This document shows, piece after piece, positions 1 to 7,004 of a DNA stretch of 17,221 nt. The notes beneath the pieces were generated by a model. That model ran no database searches and was not told the origin of the DNA. It worked only from the letters and a program-made list of their open reading frames with translations. The translations under genes were made by a program, and so were the position numbers. The stretch is from Bacillota bacterium (lineage in GTDB: Bacteria > Bacillota_E > RBS10-35 > JAJYVN01). The stretch's first letter is position 1, and every line of letters begins with the position of its first letter. Location: contig JAJZWQ010000051.1 in NCBI GenBank assembly GCA_021846605.1, positions 1 through 17,221 on the forward strand, in the 5' to 3' direction.

Positions 1-415
1 TCAACATCGGTCGCCGGGGTGCCGTCATGCGCCCGCACGCCACGCCCGCGCAAGCGGGGTGATTGGCAAGCCGTCGTCTTATAGGCGACGGTCATGACTC
101 CCCACTGCGTAACCTGGCCCGTGGGGCTGATGAACAGTTCGCGGCAGTTGCGGATCTCGGCACTCGCCGTGGTGCCGTTGGCAACCGGTGGGCGTCGTCC
201 GGGTAGTCCAGGTTCCCGCCGAAGTATCCGTGGCCGTAGGTCCAGATGGTCAGGCGCGAGTAGTAGCTGACCACGGCCACCTGGGATTTGGCCTCCTCGT
301 TGGCGATGATGGAGTCGCCGCTCGGCGTGAAGAAGGCGTCGTCGTCCTACCCCAACTGGAGGCCGCTCGCCTGAGACGGCGAGAATCTCCCGCGCTCAGG
401 GAGGTCCAGCGGAGA
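1..415 (-). pseudogene. Beta-propeller repeat protein remnant (decayed)
   Basis: Read on the minus strand, this stretch gives pieces typical of an NHL/PQQ-like beta-propeller protein. One piece is DDDAFFTPSGDSIIANEEA, followed by a segment with TIWTYGHG and NLDYPDDAH, and then EIRNCRELFISPTGQVTQWG. Each piece fits the blade pattern of 'DDAFFTPDG' and 'CRELVISPSGQV' seen in such proteins. The frame is broken: an in-frame TAG lies at 349-347, just before DDDAFF, and a one-base shift near 180-184 separates PDDAH from NGTTASAEIRNC. The remnant continues off the left edge, where its sense becomes unclear. A weaker upstream part (to about 415) reads RGRFSPSQASGLQLG in the same frame as DDDAFF. The original protein was probably secreted and its function is unknown. 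Family assignment is by motif recall, not by search. Confidence 0.6.
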
Positions 416-799
416 CGCCGGGCCGCCGCCCGGCGGTACAGGGCCCGTCGATGTCGCATGCGCGCATCGTCCCCTCCTGGATGGCGCGGGCAACGCCCAA
501 TGGAACCGTTCGCGGGGCCCGTCCACCCGGGGGGCGGGGCATTGGCCCCCGAGGTCTGCCCGGTCGATGACACCACCGTGACACAAGACGACTTCGCTTC
601 AAACGCGCCAGGGTCGGGGGTCGGTGGCGGCGGAAGGCGGTTGCCTGGATCGGGCGACACCGCCCGTCCCAGAAGGCGGCCCGCTGGCGGGCGTCCTCTG
701 GGGACCATTCTGCGCCAAACGGAACCGGATGGCGACGGAAAGAATCGCGGGCGGCGGACGTTAGCTCCCCTCATCAAATCTCCGCGCGGCCGTCTGATA
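416..799. other. Stretch without recognisable gene
   Basis: Open frames exist on both strands here because the sequence is GC-rich, but none reads as a recognisable protein and none has a convincing ribosome binding site. It may be further decayed 5' sequence of the beta-propeller remnant to its left, since the same minus-strand frame stays open to about 586. I see no hairpin-plus-T-tract terminator or other structure in it. Confidence 0.4.
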
Positions 800-819
800 C
801 CCCCGGCTTCAGCCGTGGG
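800..819 (+). repeat. IS200/IS605-type right-end hairpin, copy 1
   Basis: The 20-mer CCCCCGGCTTCAGCCGTGGG folds into a short imperfect hairpin (GGCT/AGCC core). It recurs exactly at 1084-1103 in the same orientation. Hairpins of this type mark the 3' end of IS200/IS605 elements carrying tnpB, where they also form part of the omega RNA scaffold. Read through on the plus strand it gives PPASAV, a tail often seen in over-extended TnpB annotations. No tnpB remains upstream, so this would be a solo end left after decay. Confidence 0.5.
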
Positions 820-839
820 CTGGGCCGCGCGCTCCCTCC

Positions 840-993
840 CCTGGGGTAGATTGTGGTAAAATGGAGACGCACTTTGAACATCGAACGTATGGCGTTGCGC
901 CGAAGAATCCGTCGGCGCGTAAAACGTTCGCGGAACATGCGGGAGAGAGGCGTTGTCCAAAGGCACCGGCTTTCCGGTAACAGTTTCGGACAT
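840..993 (-). pseudogene. 5' fragment of an unknown gene with a strong RBS
   Basis: On the minus strand an ATG at 993-991 is preceded by GGGAGGTGACGCTT, a near-ideal Shine-Dalgarno with normal spacing. The protein begins MSETVTGKPVPLDNASLPHV and continues through about 50 residues to YHNLPQG, with a natural-looking composition. Just beyond that, the frame enters the IS605-like hairpin at 819-800 and turns into Arg/Pro-rich sequence typical of non-coding GC-rich frames. The stretch is visibly richer in A and T than its neighbours. I read it as the start of a gene cut off by an insertion or deletion. I do not recognise the family. A short intact gene is possible only if the coding frame really continues beyond the hairpin. 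Confidence 0.4.
854..862 (+). promoter_or_regulatory. Possible extended -10 promoter element
   Basis: TGGTAAAAT fits an extended -10 box (TGn followed by TAAAAT, one mismatch to TATAAT) in an otherwise GC-rich area. It lies just right of hairpin copy 1 and could be the left-end promoter of the second degenerate IS605-like element. I see no clear -35 box. A 7-bp stem (897-903 with 912-918) follows shortly downstream. Confidence 0.2.
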
Positions 994-1083
994 AAGCGTC
1001 ACCTCCCTGGCCAGCCTCGCTATACGTGGGACTGGCGGGCCGCTGTCAGACGGCCTATCGCAGCACGATCCGGTAGCTGCAAG

Positions 1084-1103
1084 CCCCCGGCTTCAGCCGT
1101 GGG
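1084..1103 (+). repeat. IS200/IS605-type right-end hairpin, copy 2
   Basis: This is an exact second copy of the 20-mer at 800-819. Here the stem is longer because a fourth G follows (CCCC...GGGG ends). It is preceded by an open plus-strand frame ending CKPPASAVGS, again like a read-through TnpB tail. The 280 bp between the copies hold no transposase. The interval is therefore compatible with a small non-autonomous derivative or two overlapping element remnants. Confidence 0.5.
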
Positions 1104-1127
1104 GTCCTGACCTGCGTCTCATTCACC

Positions 1128-2232
1128 ATGCGCCTGCCGTATGGCACAGTGGTGCGCGGCGTCGGCGTGCTGGCGTTCGTCCTTTGCCTGGCCGCGGACG
1201 GGGCCTACGCGTAGTTGCTCTGGGCGCAGCAGACGGTTCGTAGCATGGTGGAGGGCAGCGTGCCGCGCGGCCCTGACGCCGTTCGGCGCGATGACCACGC
1301 AGGTGGAGTGCCTCGTCCCGTGGGATGCCCCGCCCCGGGCAGGCCAACCGACACCTCCGGCGGGTCTTCGGAGGCATGGAGCGTCTCCTGACGCGGTTCC
1401 GGCCCGATTCCGAATTGAACCGGCTTGCTGGGCGGGCGGCGGGATTGCGTTGGCGCCGCTCTTCCGCGCCCGTCCACACCTCGGCGCGGGCCTGGCGGCA
1501 GACGGCCGCCCCCTTCGCCCGCAGGTGCGCGCGCCCCCGGAGGCCCTGGGATACACCACGCAGGTGCGCTTCGGCACCGACGGGCCGCCTGCGCGGGCCG
1601 CCAGCGGGCGGTGCCCCCGGCGACGGGCGGCGCGGCCCGGTGCGTGGCGGCGCGTAGGCTGGCAGCCCCGCGGCCTGCCGCGTCACGCCGTGCGGCTGCC
1701 CGGCGGGGAGGCCCTTGACCTGGGCGGGATCGGCAACGGGCTGGCCGCGCGCCACGCCGCCCAGACCCTCCGGTGCGCGGCGCAGGCACACCCGGCCACA
1801 CTGGGGCCCGCGGCTGGGCACACTGGAACCGCCCGGCTTTCTCCTGAGCCGGCAGAGACATCGGGGAGGAAGGCCCCGGACGCAGCGGCCAGGGGTGGAC
1901 GGTCGGGGTGCCCGGTCCCGACGGCCGCGGCGGCGCGCGGGTCGTGCTGCGCGTCGCCAACCGCGCGGATGTGCACCTCAAGCCGCACGCGGCGCGCGTG
2001 GGAGGCCGGCGGGCTGGCGGCCCACCACCCGATCGAAACCCGCACGGGTTGGCCCGCCGATCCCGGCCTGGCCAGCGCCACCGGGGTGGAACGGGACCCC
2101 GCGTGGGCCGGGGTGTGGAGCAAGACCTACTTCGCCTCCGGAGCCGAATCTGAGATCGTCGGAGCGCCATGGTTGTCCGCGGTGTTTGTGCGCGCCGACA
2201 AGGCCCTGAAACGGGGGCCTGTAGGGGTGAGG
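1128..2232 (+). pseudogene. apbE: ApbE-type FAD:protein FMN transferase, decayed
   Basis: ApbE enzymes attach FMN from FAD to threonine residues of extracytoplasmic redox proteins. Fragments in family order are spread over different frames. The first is a hydrophobic N-terminus starting MRLPYG, with TAG at 1212-1214 where YAWLLW would be expected. Next are MTTQVECLVP (frame 1, from 1291), a frame-2 piece with FGGMERLLTRFRPDSELNRL, and EALGYTTQVRFGTDG (frame 1). The hallmark LDLGGIGNGLAARHA (family: LDLGGIAKGYA) follows, then a frame-3 piece GGARVVLRVANRADV, HHPIETRTGWPADPGLASAT and WSKTYFASGAE. At least one stop and several frameshifts make it non-functional. The long uninterrupted frame 1141-2265 is mostly nonsense between the real pieces. 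It lies directly upstream of a ferric-reductase-like gene, a common ApbE partner. Confidence 0.85.
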
Positions 2233-2234
2233 GC

Positions 2235-2825
2235 ATGGCCAGTTGGCTGGCCGCGACGGCGGTGAACGGGTATGCACTGCGCATCCTCTCCTGGGAGGTG
2301 GCGCGGGCCGGCGGGCTGGTCGCCCCTGTGATGCTGATCGGCGGCGTCACGCTCGGAATCCTGGAGAGCACCCCCCGCGTGGGCTGCGCCGCGAACGTAC
2401 GCGCGATCACCCACCAGTACCACCCCTGGCCGATGCTCGTCGCCCTGGTCTTCGTCGTGGTCCACGTTACCAGCCTCGTGCTGGCTCCCTACGCCGGCGT
2501 CTCGCTGGCGACCGTCTTCGTCCCCGGGCTGGCCGACCACCGGCCCGTCGGCGTATCCCTGGGAATAGGCGTCGTGCTGGCCGGCCTGCTCTTGGACCTG
2601 ACCGCCTGGTTCCCGGCGCGGCGCCCCAGGCTGCCTCTGCAGCCTCACGGGGTGACGGCCGGCACCGACACCCCGCGCCTGTTGGGCGGGTATGCGGTGA
2701 CAGGGGCACTGCCCCTGGCGGCGTCGGCCCTCCGCTACGCGCTCACGCGGCCGCTCCGGTGGGCCCGGGCCGGGACCCAGGCGGGCGAGGGCGCGTCGGC
2801 CGGGGTACCGCAGCGACATCCGTAG
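2235..2825 (+). CDS. Ferric-reductase-like transmembrane protein, internally damaged
   Basis: The protein starts MASWLAATAVNGYALRILSW after a weak GGGGTGAGGG site. It shows the hydrophobic helices of the ferric reductase-like transmembrane family (haem b binding membrane domain), including VALVFVVVHVTSLVLAPYAG and VSLGIGVVLAGLLLDLTAWF. It then jumps to HGVTAGTDT and YAVTGALPLAASALRYAL. In relatives, a cytoplasmic loop and a helix with an LHW-type histidine lie between TAWF and HGVTAGTDT. Here only about ten residues (PARRPRLPLQ) remain, so one expected haem ligand seems lost. Length is 196 aa. The gene abuts the dead ApbE gene and precedes a response regulator, so it was probably the membrane part of a flavinylated redox system. 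It is likely non-functional despite its open frame. An in-frame ATG at 2169 lies inside the ApbE remnant and is less likely. Confidence 0.65.
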   Translation: MASWLAATAVNGYALRILSWEVARAGGLVAPVMLIGGVTLGILESTPRVGCAANVRAITHQYHPWPMLVALVFVVVHVTSLVLAPYAGVSLATVFVPGLADHRPVGVSLGIGVVLAGLLLDLTAWFPARRPRLPLQPHGVTAGTDTPRLLGGYAVTGALPLAASALRYALTRPLRWARAGTQAGEGASAGVPQRHP

Positions 2826-2886
2826 GCCTCGCGGTCCCGACGCAGAATCGGGGAGAAGGGGGGGCACGAGGCTGCACCTGCTGCTG

Positions 2887-3564
2887 GTGGAGGACGACGA
2901 GGCACTGGGCGACCTGGTCCGCCGCGGCCTGGTCGCCAACGGCTATCGCGTGGACTGGGAACAGGACGGGGACATGGCGTACGACCGCGGATGCACGGGC
3001 ACCTACGACGCGGTGGTTCTGGACCTGATGCTGCCGGGACTGGACGGGTTGGAGGTCCTGCGCGAACTGCGCGCCGCGGGGATCCAGACACCGACCCTCT
3101 GCCTGACCGCCCGCGGGAGCGTCCAGGACCGGGTGAACGGCCTGGACGCCGGCGCCGACGATTACCTGGTCAAGCCGTTCGCCTTTGAGGAACTGCTGGC
3201 CCGCGTGCGCGCCCTGCTGCGGCGCCCATCGGCCGGACTGCAGGCGCAGGTCCTGAGCTCCGGCAATTTGCGTCTGGACCTGGACAAGCACCTCGTGCTG
3301 GTGGCCGGCCACCCCATCGCCGTGCCGCCGCGCGAGTTCGATCTACTCGAATACCTGTTGCGCAACACCGGACGCACCCTGACGCGCCAGCTCATCTTGG
3401 ACCGCATCTGGGGCGCGGACACCGCCCCCAAGGCCAACGTCGCCGACGCCACGGTCTCGCGCCTGCGGCGCCGGCTCAACGCCGCCGGCTGGGACGGCCG
3501 CATCGCCGCCGTCCCCGGCCTGGGGTATCGCCTGGCCGAACGCCTCGGGGGCGCGCGGGGATGA
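2887..3564 (+). CDS. OmpR/PhoB-family response regulator
   Basis: This is a two-component DNA-binding regulator. The receiver domain shows the acidic pair EDD at the start, the phospho-acceptor Asp in VVLDLMLPG (residue 46 from this start), LCLTARG and the Lys of DYLVKPF. A winged-helix output domain follows, with PREFDLLEYLLRNTGRTLTR, VSRLRRRLN and GLGYRLAE. The first permitted start, GTG 2887, would remove the first beta strand. The family start is usually M-R-x-L-L-V-E-D-D, and the matching codons from 2866 are ACG AGG CTG CAC CTG CTG CTG GTG GAG. The expected ATG has therefore become ACG, behind a G-rich site GGGAGAAGGGGGG. From 2866 the Asp would be residue 53, as usual. It overlaps the kinase gene by 4 bp (ATGA), showing translational coupling. 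Confidence 0.85.
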   Translation: MEDDEALGDLVRRGLVANGYRVDWEQDGDMAYDRGCTGTYDAVVLDLMLPGLDGLEVLRELRAAGIQTPTLCLTARGSVQDRVNGLDAGADDYLVKPFAFEELLARVRALLRRPSAGLQAQVLSSGNLRLDLDKHLVLVAGHPIAVPPREFDLLEYLLRNTGRTLTRQLILDRIWGADTAPKANVADATVSRLRRRLNAAGWDGRIAAVPGLGYRLAERLGGARG

Positions 3565-4769
3565 GAGCCCCACACCCCCGCGCCTACCAGGCGCTCTTGC
3601 GGCGCACGCGTTGGCGGATCTCCGTGCGCGGCGCCCTTCTCGTGGTCGGCGTGCTCGCGGTGCTCTCGGCGGGCGCCTACGCCCTTGCCCGCTCGGTGGT
3701 CTATGGGCAGATCCAGGAACAGCTAGAGGAAGCCGTGCACCTGGGATCAGACCGAGGGGACGCGCTCCAGGTGGGCGGGTACCTCATCGTGCGGGGAACG
3801 CCAGCGCCAATCCCGCAGGCCTTGCATCCCCACGCCGACGTCGACCGCCGCCACTTCACGTTCGTCCGCAACGCCCAGTTCGGGACGTTGGCCGTGCTGC
3901 CGGGGGCGCGGACCACTACGGGGCTGGCCGTGGCGGCTCCCGTCCAGGACGACATCGAAGCCCTCAAGGCCTTCCTGCGCGCCCTCATCGGCCTCACGGC
4001 CGCAGGAGGTGTGGTCGCGCTGCCCGCGGGGTACTTGTTGGCCGGCCAGGCGCTCCGCCCGTTGGACGACGCGGTGCGGGCCCGCACCGAATTCGTCGCG
4101 CTGGCCTCGCACCGGCTGCGCACACCGCTCTCCATTATCCGCACCTCGACGGAGTTGGCGCGCGCCGGCCAGGGCCTGTCCCCGCCCGAGGCGATGGACA
4201 TCGCCATCCAACAGACGGGGCACCTGGAGACGCTGGCGCAGCGGCTATCAGACCTGACGCGCGCGGAACTCGCGCCCGGCCCCCACCTCCAGGCCTCCGA
4301 CCTGGGCGCCGCGGCCAGGGCGCTGGCGGGCGGTCTGAGCGCACAGGCCGCCCAGGCCGGGGTGGATCTGACGGTGGCCGCCGTCCCGGGCGTCGAGGTG
4401 GCCGCCCCCCGGGGGGATGTCACCGACCTGTTGACGGCGGTCACCGAGAACGCCCTGCGCTTTGCCCCGCGGGGTGGCCACGTGGCCCTGCGGGTGTCTG
4501 CGGCAGGGCGGTACGGCGTGGCGGAGGTGGAGGACGACGGGCCCGGAATCCACCCGGACGACCTCCCGCAGGTGACCCGCCCGTTCTTCCAGGGGCAACG
4601 CGTACGAGGCGGCTCCGGGCTGGGCCTGGCCATCGCCAAGGCGATCACCGACCGCGTGGGCGGGCGGATCGAGATCGCCTCGACGCCCGGCGTGGGCACG
4701 CGGGTCCGCCTGCTCATCCCCCTAGCCCCGCCGCGTCGGCGCCGTCCCCCCGCCGGCACGATCGCCTGA
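3561..4769 (+). CDS. Membrane sensor histidine kinase
   Basis: This 402-aa kinase partners the upstream regulator (ATGA overlap). Two membrane helices (about residues 23-44 and 138-162) enclose an extracytoplasmic sensor segment of roughly 90 residues. No full HAMP domain is evident, and the link to the dimerisation helix is short. The H-box is FVALASHRLRTPLSII with His184. The residue after the histidine is Arg, where most HisKA proteins have Glu or Asp. The ATP-binding domain is complete: N-box with Asn297 (TENALRFAP), G1 DDGPG at 325-329, F-box RPFFQG and G2 GSGLGLAIAKA at 351-361. The tail is Pro/Arg-rich. Its position next to ApbE and ferric reductase remnants suggests it sensed redox, metal or envelope state, but the signal is unknown. 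It shows no lesion, unlike its upstream neighbours. Confidence 0.9.
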   Translation: MRAPHPRAYQALLRRTRWRISVRGALLVVGVLAVLSAGAYALARSVVYGQIQEQLEEAVHLGSDRGDALQVGGYLIVRGTPAPIPQALHPHADVDRRHFTFVRNAQFGTLAVLPGARTTTGLAVAAPVQDDIEALKAFLRALIGLTAAGGVVALPAGYLLAGQALRPLDDAVRARTEFVALASHRLRTPLSIIRTSTELARAGQGLSPPEAMDIAIQQTGHLETLAQRLSDLTRAELAPGPHLQASDLGAAARALAGGLSAQAAQAGVDLTVAAVPGVEVAAPRGDVTDLLTAVTENALRFAPRGGHVALRVSAAGRYGVAEVEDDGPGIHPDDLPQVTRPFFQGQRVRGGSGLGLAIAKAITDRVGGRIEIASTPGVGTRVRLLIPLAPPRRRRPPAGTIA

Positions 4770-4775
4770 CCGCCC

Positions 4776-6878
4776 TCAGCCCAGGCGGATCTGCACCTCG
4801 ACCCAATCCGGCCGGTTCTCGATCTCCAGGCCGGCCGTGCCTGTGGCGGCATGCCAGTCCGCGGCGATCTCGGTGCGGGCGCCACCCGCCCGCACCCCCA
4901 CCGCGGCCGGCGGCCCCGGCAGCCAGACACGCATCCGGCAGCGCGTGCCCACCGGGCCCCCCACGCGGAAGGAGAAGGTGTACCCATCCCATGCCCCCGG
5001 GTCCACCCGCCCCTGCGCGGCCAGCACACGCGGAACGCCGTCGGCGGGCGGCGTCACCCGGACCGCCAGGCCCACCGCGCCCGGCCGCAGCACCGGGTCG
5101 TGGCGCAGGGGCAGTTCCGGGTCAAAGAGGTCCACGAACCACCCCGACTGGCGCAGGGGCTCGGGCCGGTCGGTCTCGTCCAGGACGGCCGCGATGCGGT
5201 AGGGGCCCCGATCCACCGCCCAGGCGCCGCCCTCCCCCCATGCCAGGCCCGCGGCGGCAGCCAGACCGCGCGCCGCCGCCACCAGGGCGGCCGCGCCCTC
5301 GGCCGAGCGCGCGCAGCTTTGGGGCGCGCGCCCCAGTCGGGCCGCGGCGCCCTGGCCGCAGGCGACCGGTTCGGCGCCGGGGGGCGTGATGCCCAGGGTT
5401 GCCCAGAGATGCGCCTCCGGCGTCGGCTGGCCCTCTTCTGCGCTCCACCAGCCGGGGAGGCCTGCGAACGCATCCTCTCCGGCGCCCACATACAGCAGGC
5501 AGCCGCCCGCGCGCACCCATGCCACCAGCGCGGCGTGCACGAAGGGGCCCGCGGGCTTCTGCAGGTCATAGCTGAGGACCAGAAGGCGCAGGCCGTCCAG
5601 GTGCCCCGCGCGGCGGAGGTTGTCCAACTGGACCAGGCGCAGCGGCGCCCCGCCCTTGAGCAGCGGCAGCGCCTGGCCGTAGAACTGGTCGTACTCCAAG
5701 TCGGCGGGCCCCGGCTGGCCGCGCTGGTTCATCATCGCGTCCGAGATGGCCAGTCCCACGGCCCCCCAGGGCACCGGCGCGGCGACCGCTCCGGCCGGCT
5801 GCTCCATGTCGGCAAGCGCGTTCATGACGGCCAGCAATTCGCTGGCGTAGCCCGGCGGAATGGCGACGCGAGGACTGTCCGGCACGGGAGCCGCGGGGTA
5901 CCGCCCGGCGAACACGCGGCGGGGCCAGGGCACCACCTCGAAGTCGGAGACGTGGGTCTGGAAGAGCGAGGCGACCACCGTCCGCTGCCAGTTGACGCGA
6001 TAGTCCTCCCAGGTGTGGCGCGGGTCGTCCTCGACGGGGTCGTGCAACAGCCACAGGCGGTGGTCCGTCCCGCGAACGAGGTCGGCCATGGCCGCGTATT
6101 CCAGGAAGGCCGTCTCGAACGTCCGCTCCCGGCGCACCCCGCGGTAGCGGTTGGGGGTACGCGCCGTGCCGGTCCAGACCTGGGCGATGTATCCGTCGCA
6201 CCCGGGGATGTCCAGGAGGCGGGACTCGGGACTGACGATCCCCCACTGGCTGTAGTTGACCAGGCTATGGGTCGGCACGTAGAAGCGCAGATCGCGCCCG
6301 TAGCGGTCGACCGCATAGGCTTTGAGATCCCGGCAGAGCACGTCCAGGGTCTCCAGGTAGGCATGGGCCTTGAGCTCGCTGGCCCGCCACTGCGCCAGCG
6401 CGCTGGAGGCGGGGTCCTGCCATGGCTCTCCGTAGCGTTCTTCCCACAGCCTCCGGAAGGCCGGAGAGTACCCGCTGGACACCCAGAACTCCGGCTCCTC
6501 GAGATGGAGCGCTTCGGCGCCGGCGTCGACGGCCATACGCAGCTTCTCGGCCCGAAAGCGCCCATACAGCGGGGTCGGCACCATGTAGGCCACACCGGGG
6601 TGGTGCATCCGCGGCTCGCCGTCCGCACCCATCTGGCGCTCGTCCCCGTGCGAGACGCCGTCCCAGCGCCCCTCGACGTATTCCCGCTGGTCCTCGCTCC
6701 AGGCCACCCCGGTCATCACGTGCACGGTGTATCCCAACCCTCGCCACGCCGCGCACCGGCTGGCCAGCGTTTCGTCCAAGCCATAGGCGATGGCCAGGTC
6801 CGCCTTGATGTCGAAGGCCGGGTCGGGCCGGGCGGCCTCCTGAAAGCAGGTCCGGGTCCGCTTCCCTTGCGCGTGCAC
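4776..6878 (-). CDS. Glycoside-hydrolase-like protein of unknown specificity
   Basis: This is a 700-aa protein without a signal peptide. The N-terminal half looks like a TIM-barrel glycosidase. It has LHLEEPEFW (EEPE at about residues 127-130, a candidate acidic catalytic site), RFYVPTHSLVNYSQWGIVSP, DGYIAQVWTGTARTPNRY and LWLLHDPVEDDPRHTWEDY. The middle (about 430-560) resembles the amidotransferase-like domain of GH42-type enzymes: YDQFYGQALPLL, LRLLVLSYDLQKP and WVRAGGCLLYVG. The C-terminal part looks beta-rich. Similar proteins, to my recollection, occur as 'hypothetical' in several phyla. I chose GTG 6878 because GGGGAG lies 9 bases upstream and residues before it look non-coding. An ATG at 6980 would add 34 Arg/Gly-rich residues. 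Its stop is 6 bp from the histidine kinase stop (convergent). The substrate is unknown. Confidence 0.65.
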   Translation of the reverse strand: MHAQGKRTRTCFQEAARPDPAFDIKADLAIAYGLDETLASRCAAWRGLGYTVHVMTGVAWSEDQREYVEGRWDGVSHGDERQMGADGEPRMHHPGVAYMVPTPLYGRFRAEKLRMAVDAGAEALHLEEPEFWVSSGYSPAFRRLWEERYGEPWQDPASSALAQWRASELKAHAYLETLDVLCRDLKAYAVDRYGRDLRFYVPTHSLVNYSQWGIVSPESRLLDIPGCDGYIAQVWTGTARTPNRYRGVRRERTFETAFLEYAAMADLVRGTDHRLWLLHDPVEDDPRHTWEDYRVNWQRTVVASLFQTHVSDFEVVPWPRRVFAGRYPAAPVPDSPRVAIPPGYASELLAVMNALADMEQPAGAVAAPVPWGAVGLAISDAMMNQRGQPGPADLEYDQFYGQALPLLKGGAPLRLVQLDNLRRAGHLDGLRLLVLSYDLQKPAGPFVHAALVAWVRAGGCLLYVGAGEDAFAGLPGWWSAEEGQPTPEAHLWATLGITPPGAEPVACGQGAAARLGRAPQSCARSAEGAAALVAAARGLAAAAGLAWGEGGAWAVDRGPYRIAAVLDETDRPEPLRQSGWFVDLFDPELPLRHDPVLRPGAVGLAVRVTPPADGVPRVLAAQGRVDPGAWDGYTFSFRVGGPVGTRCRMRVWLPGPPAAVGVRAGGARTEIAADWHAATGTAGLEIENRPDWVEVQIRLG

Positions 6879-7004
6879 GGCATTCGCTCCCCGTCCGGGG
6901 GGTCCCCCCGGCAGGCTTCTTTGGCGCCCGGCGGCCGAGGCCCTGCCGCCGTTGAGGCGCATTCCGTCCGCCCGGCGCAACGACAGCTGGAAGGATATGT
7001 CTCC
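6879..7004. other. Divergent intergenic region
   Basis: These 126 bp separate the glycosidase-like gene (leftward) from the Rpn-like gene (rightward) and must hold both 5' regions. GGGGAG serves the leftward GTG, and CTGGAAGGA (6987-6995) serves the rightward ATG at 7005. I found no convincing -35/-10 pair and no operator-like palindrome. Confidence 0.4.

Noticed and set aside
71..91. CCGTCG...CGACGG hairpin near the left edge
   Set aside because: A 6-bp stem inside a decayed coding region of a GC-rich genome is expected by chance; no T-tract or other context.
1141..2265. Uninterrupted 374-codon plus frame as an intact gene
   Set aside because: It contains correct ApbE motifs only in parts; intervening motifs are found in the other two frames, so it is a frameshifted pseudogene.
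1..2830. Defence island or novel system in the left part
   Set aside because: The recognisable pieces are remnants of ordinary families (propeller, ApbE, ferric reductase) and insertion-element ends; no defence-type domain was seen.
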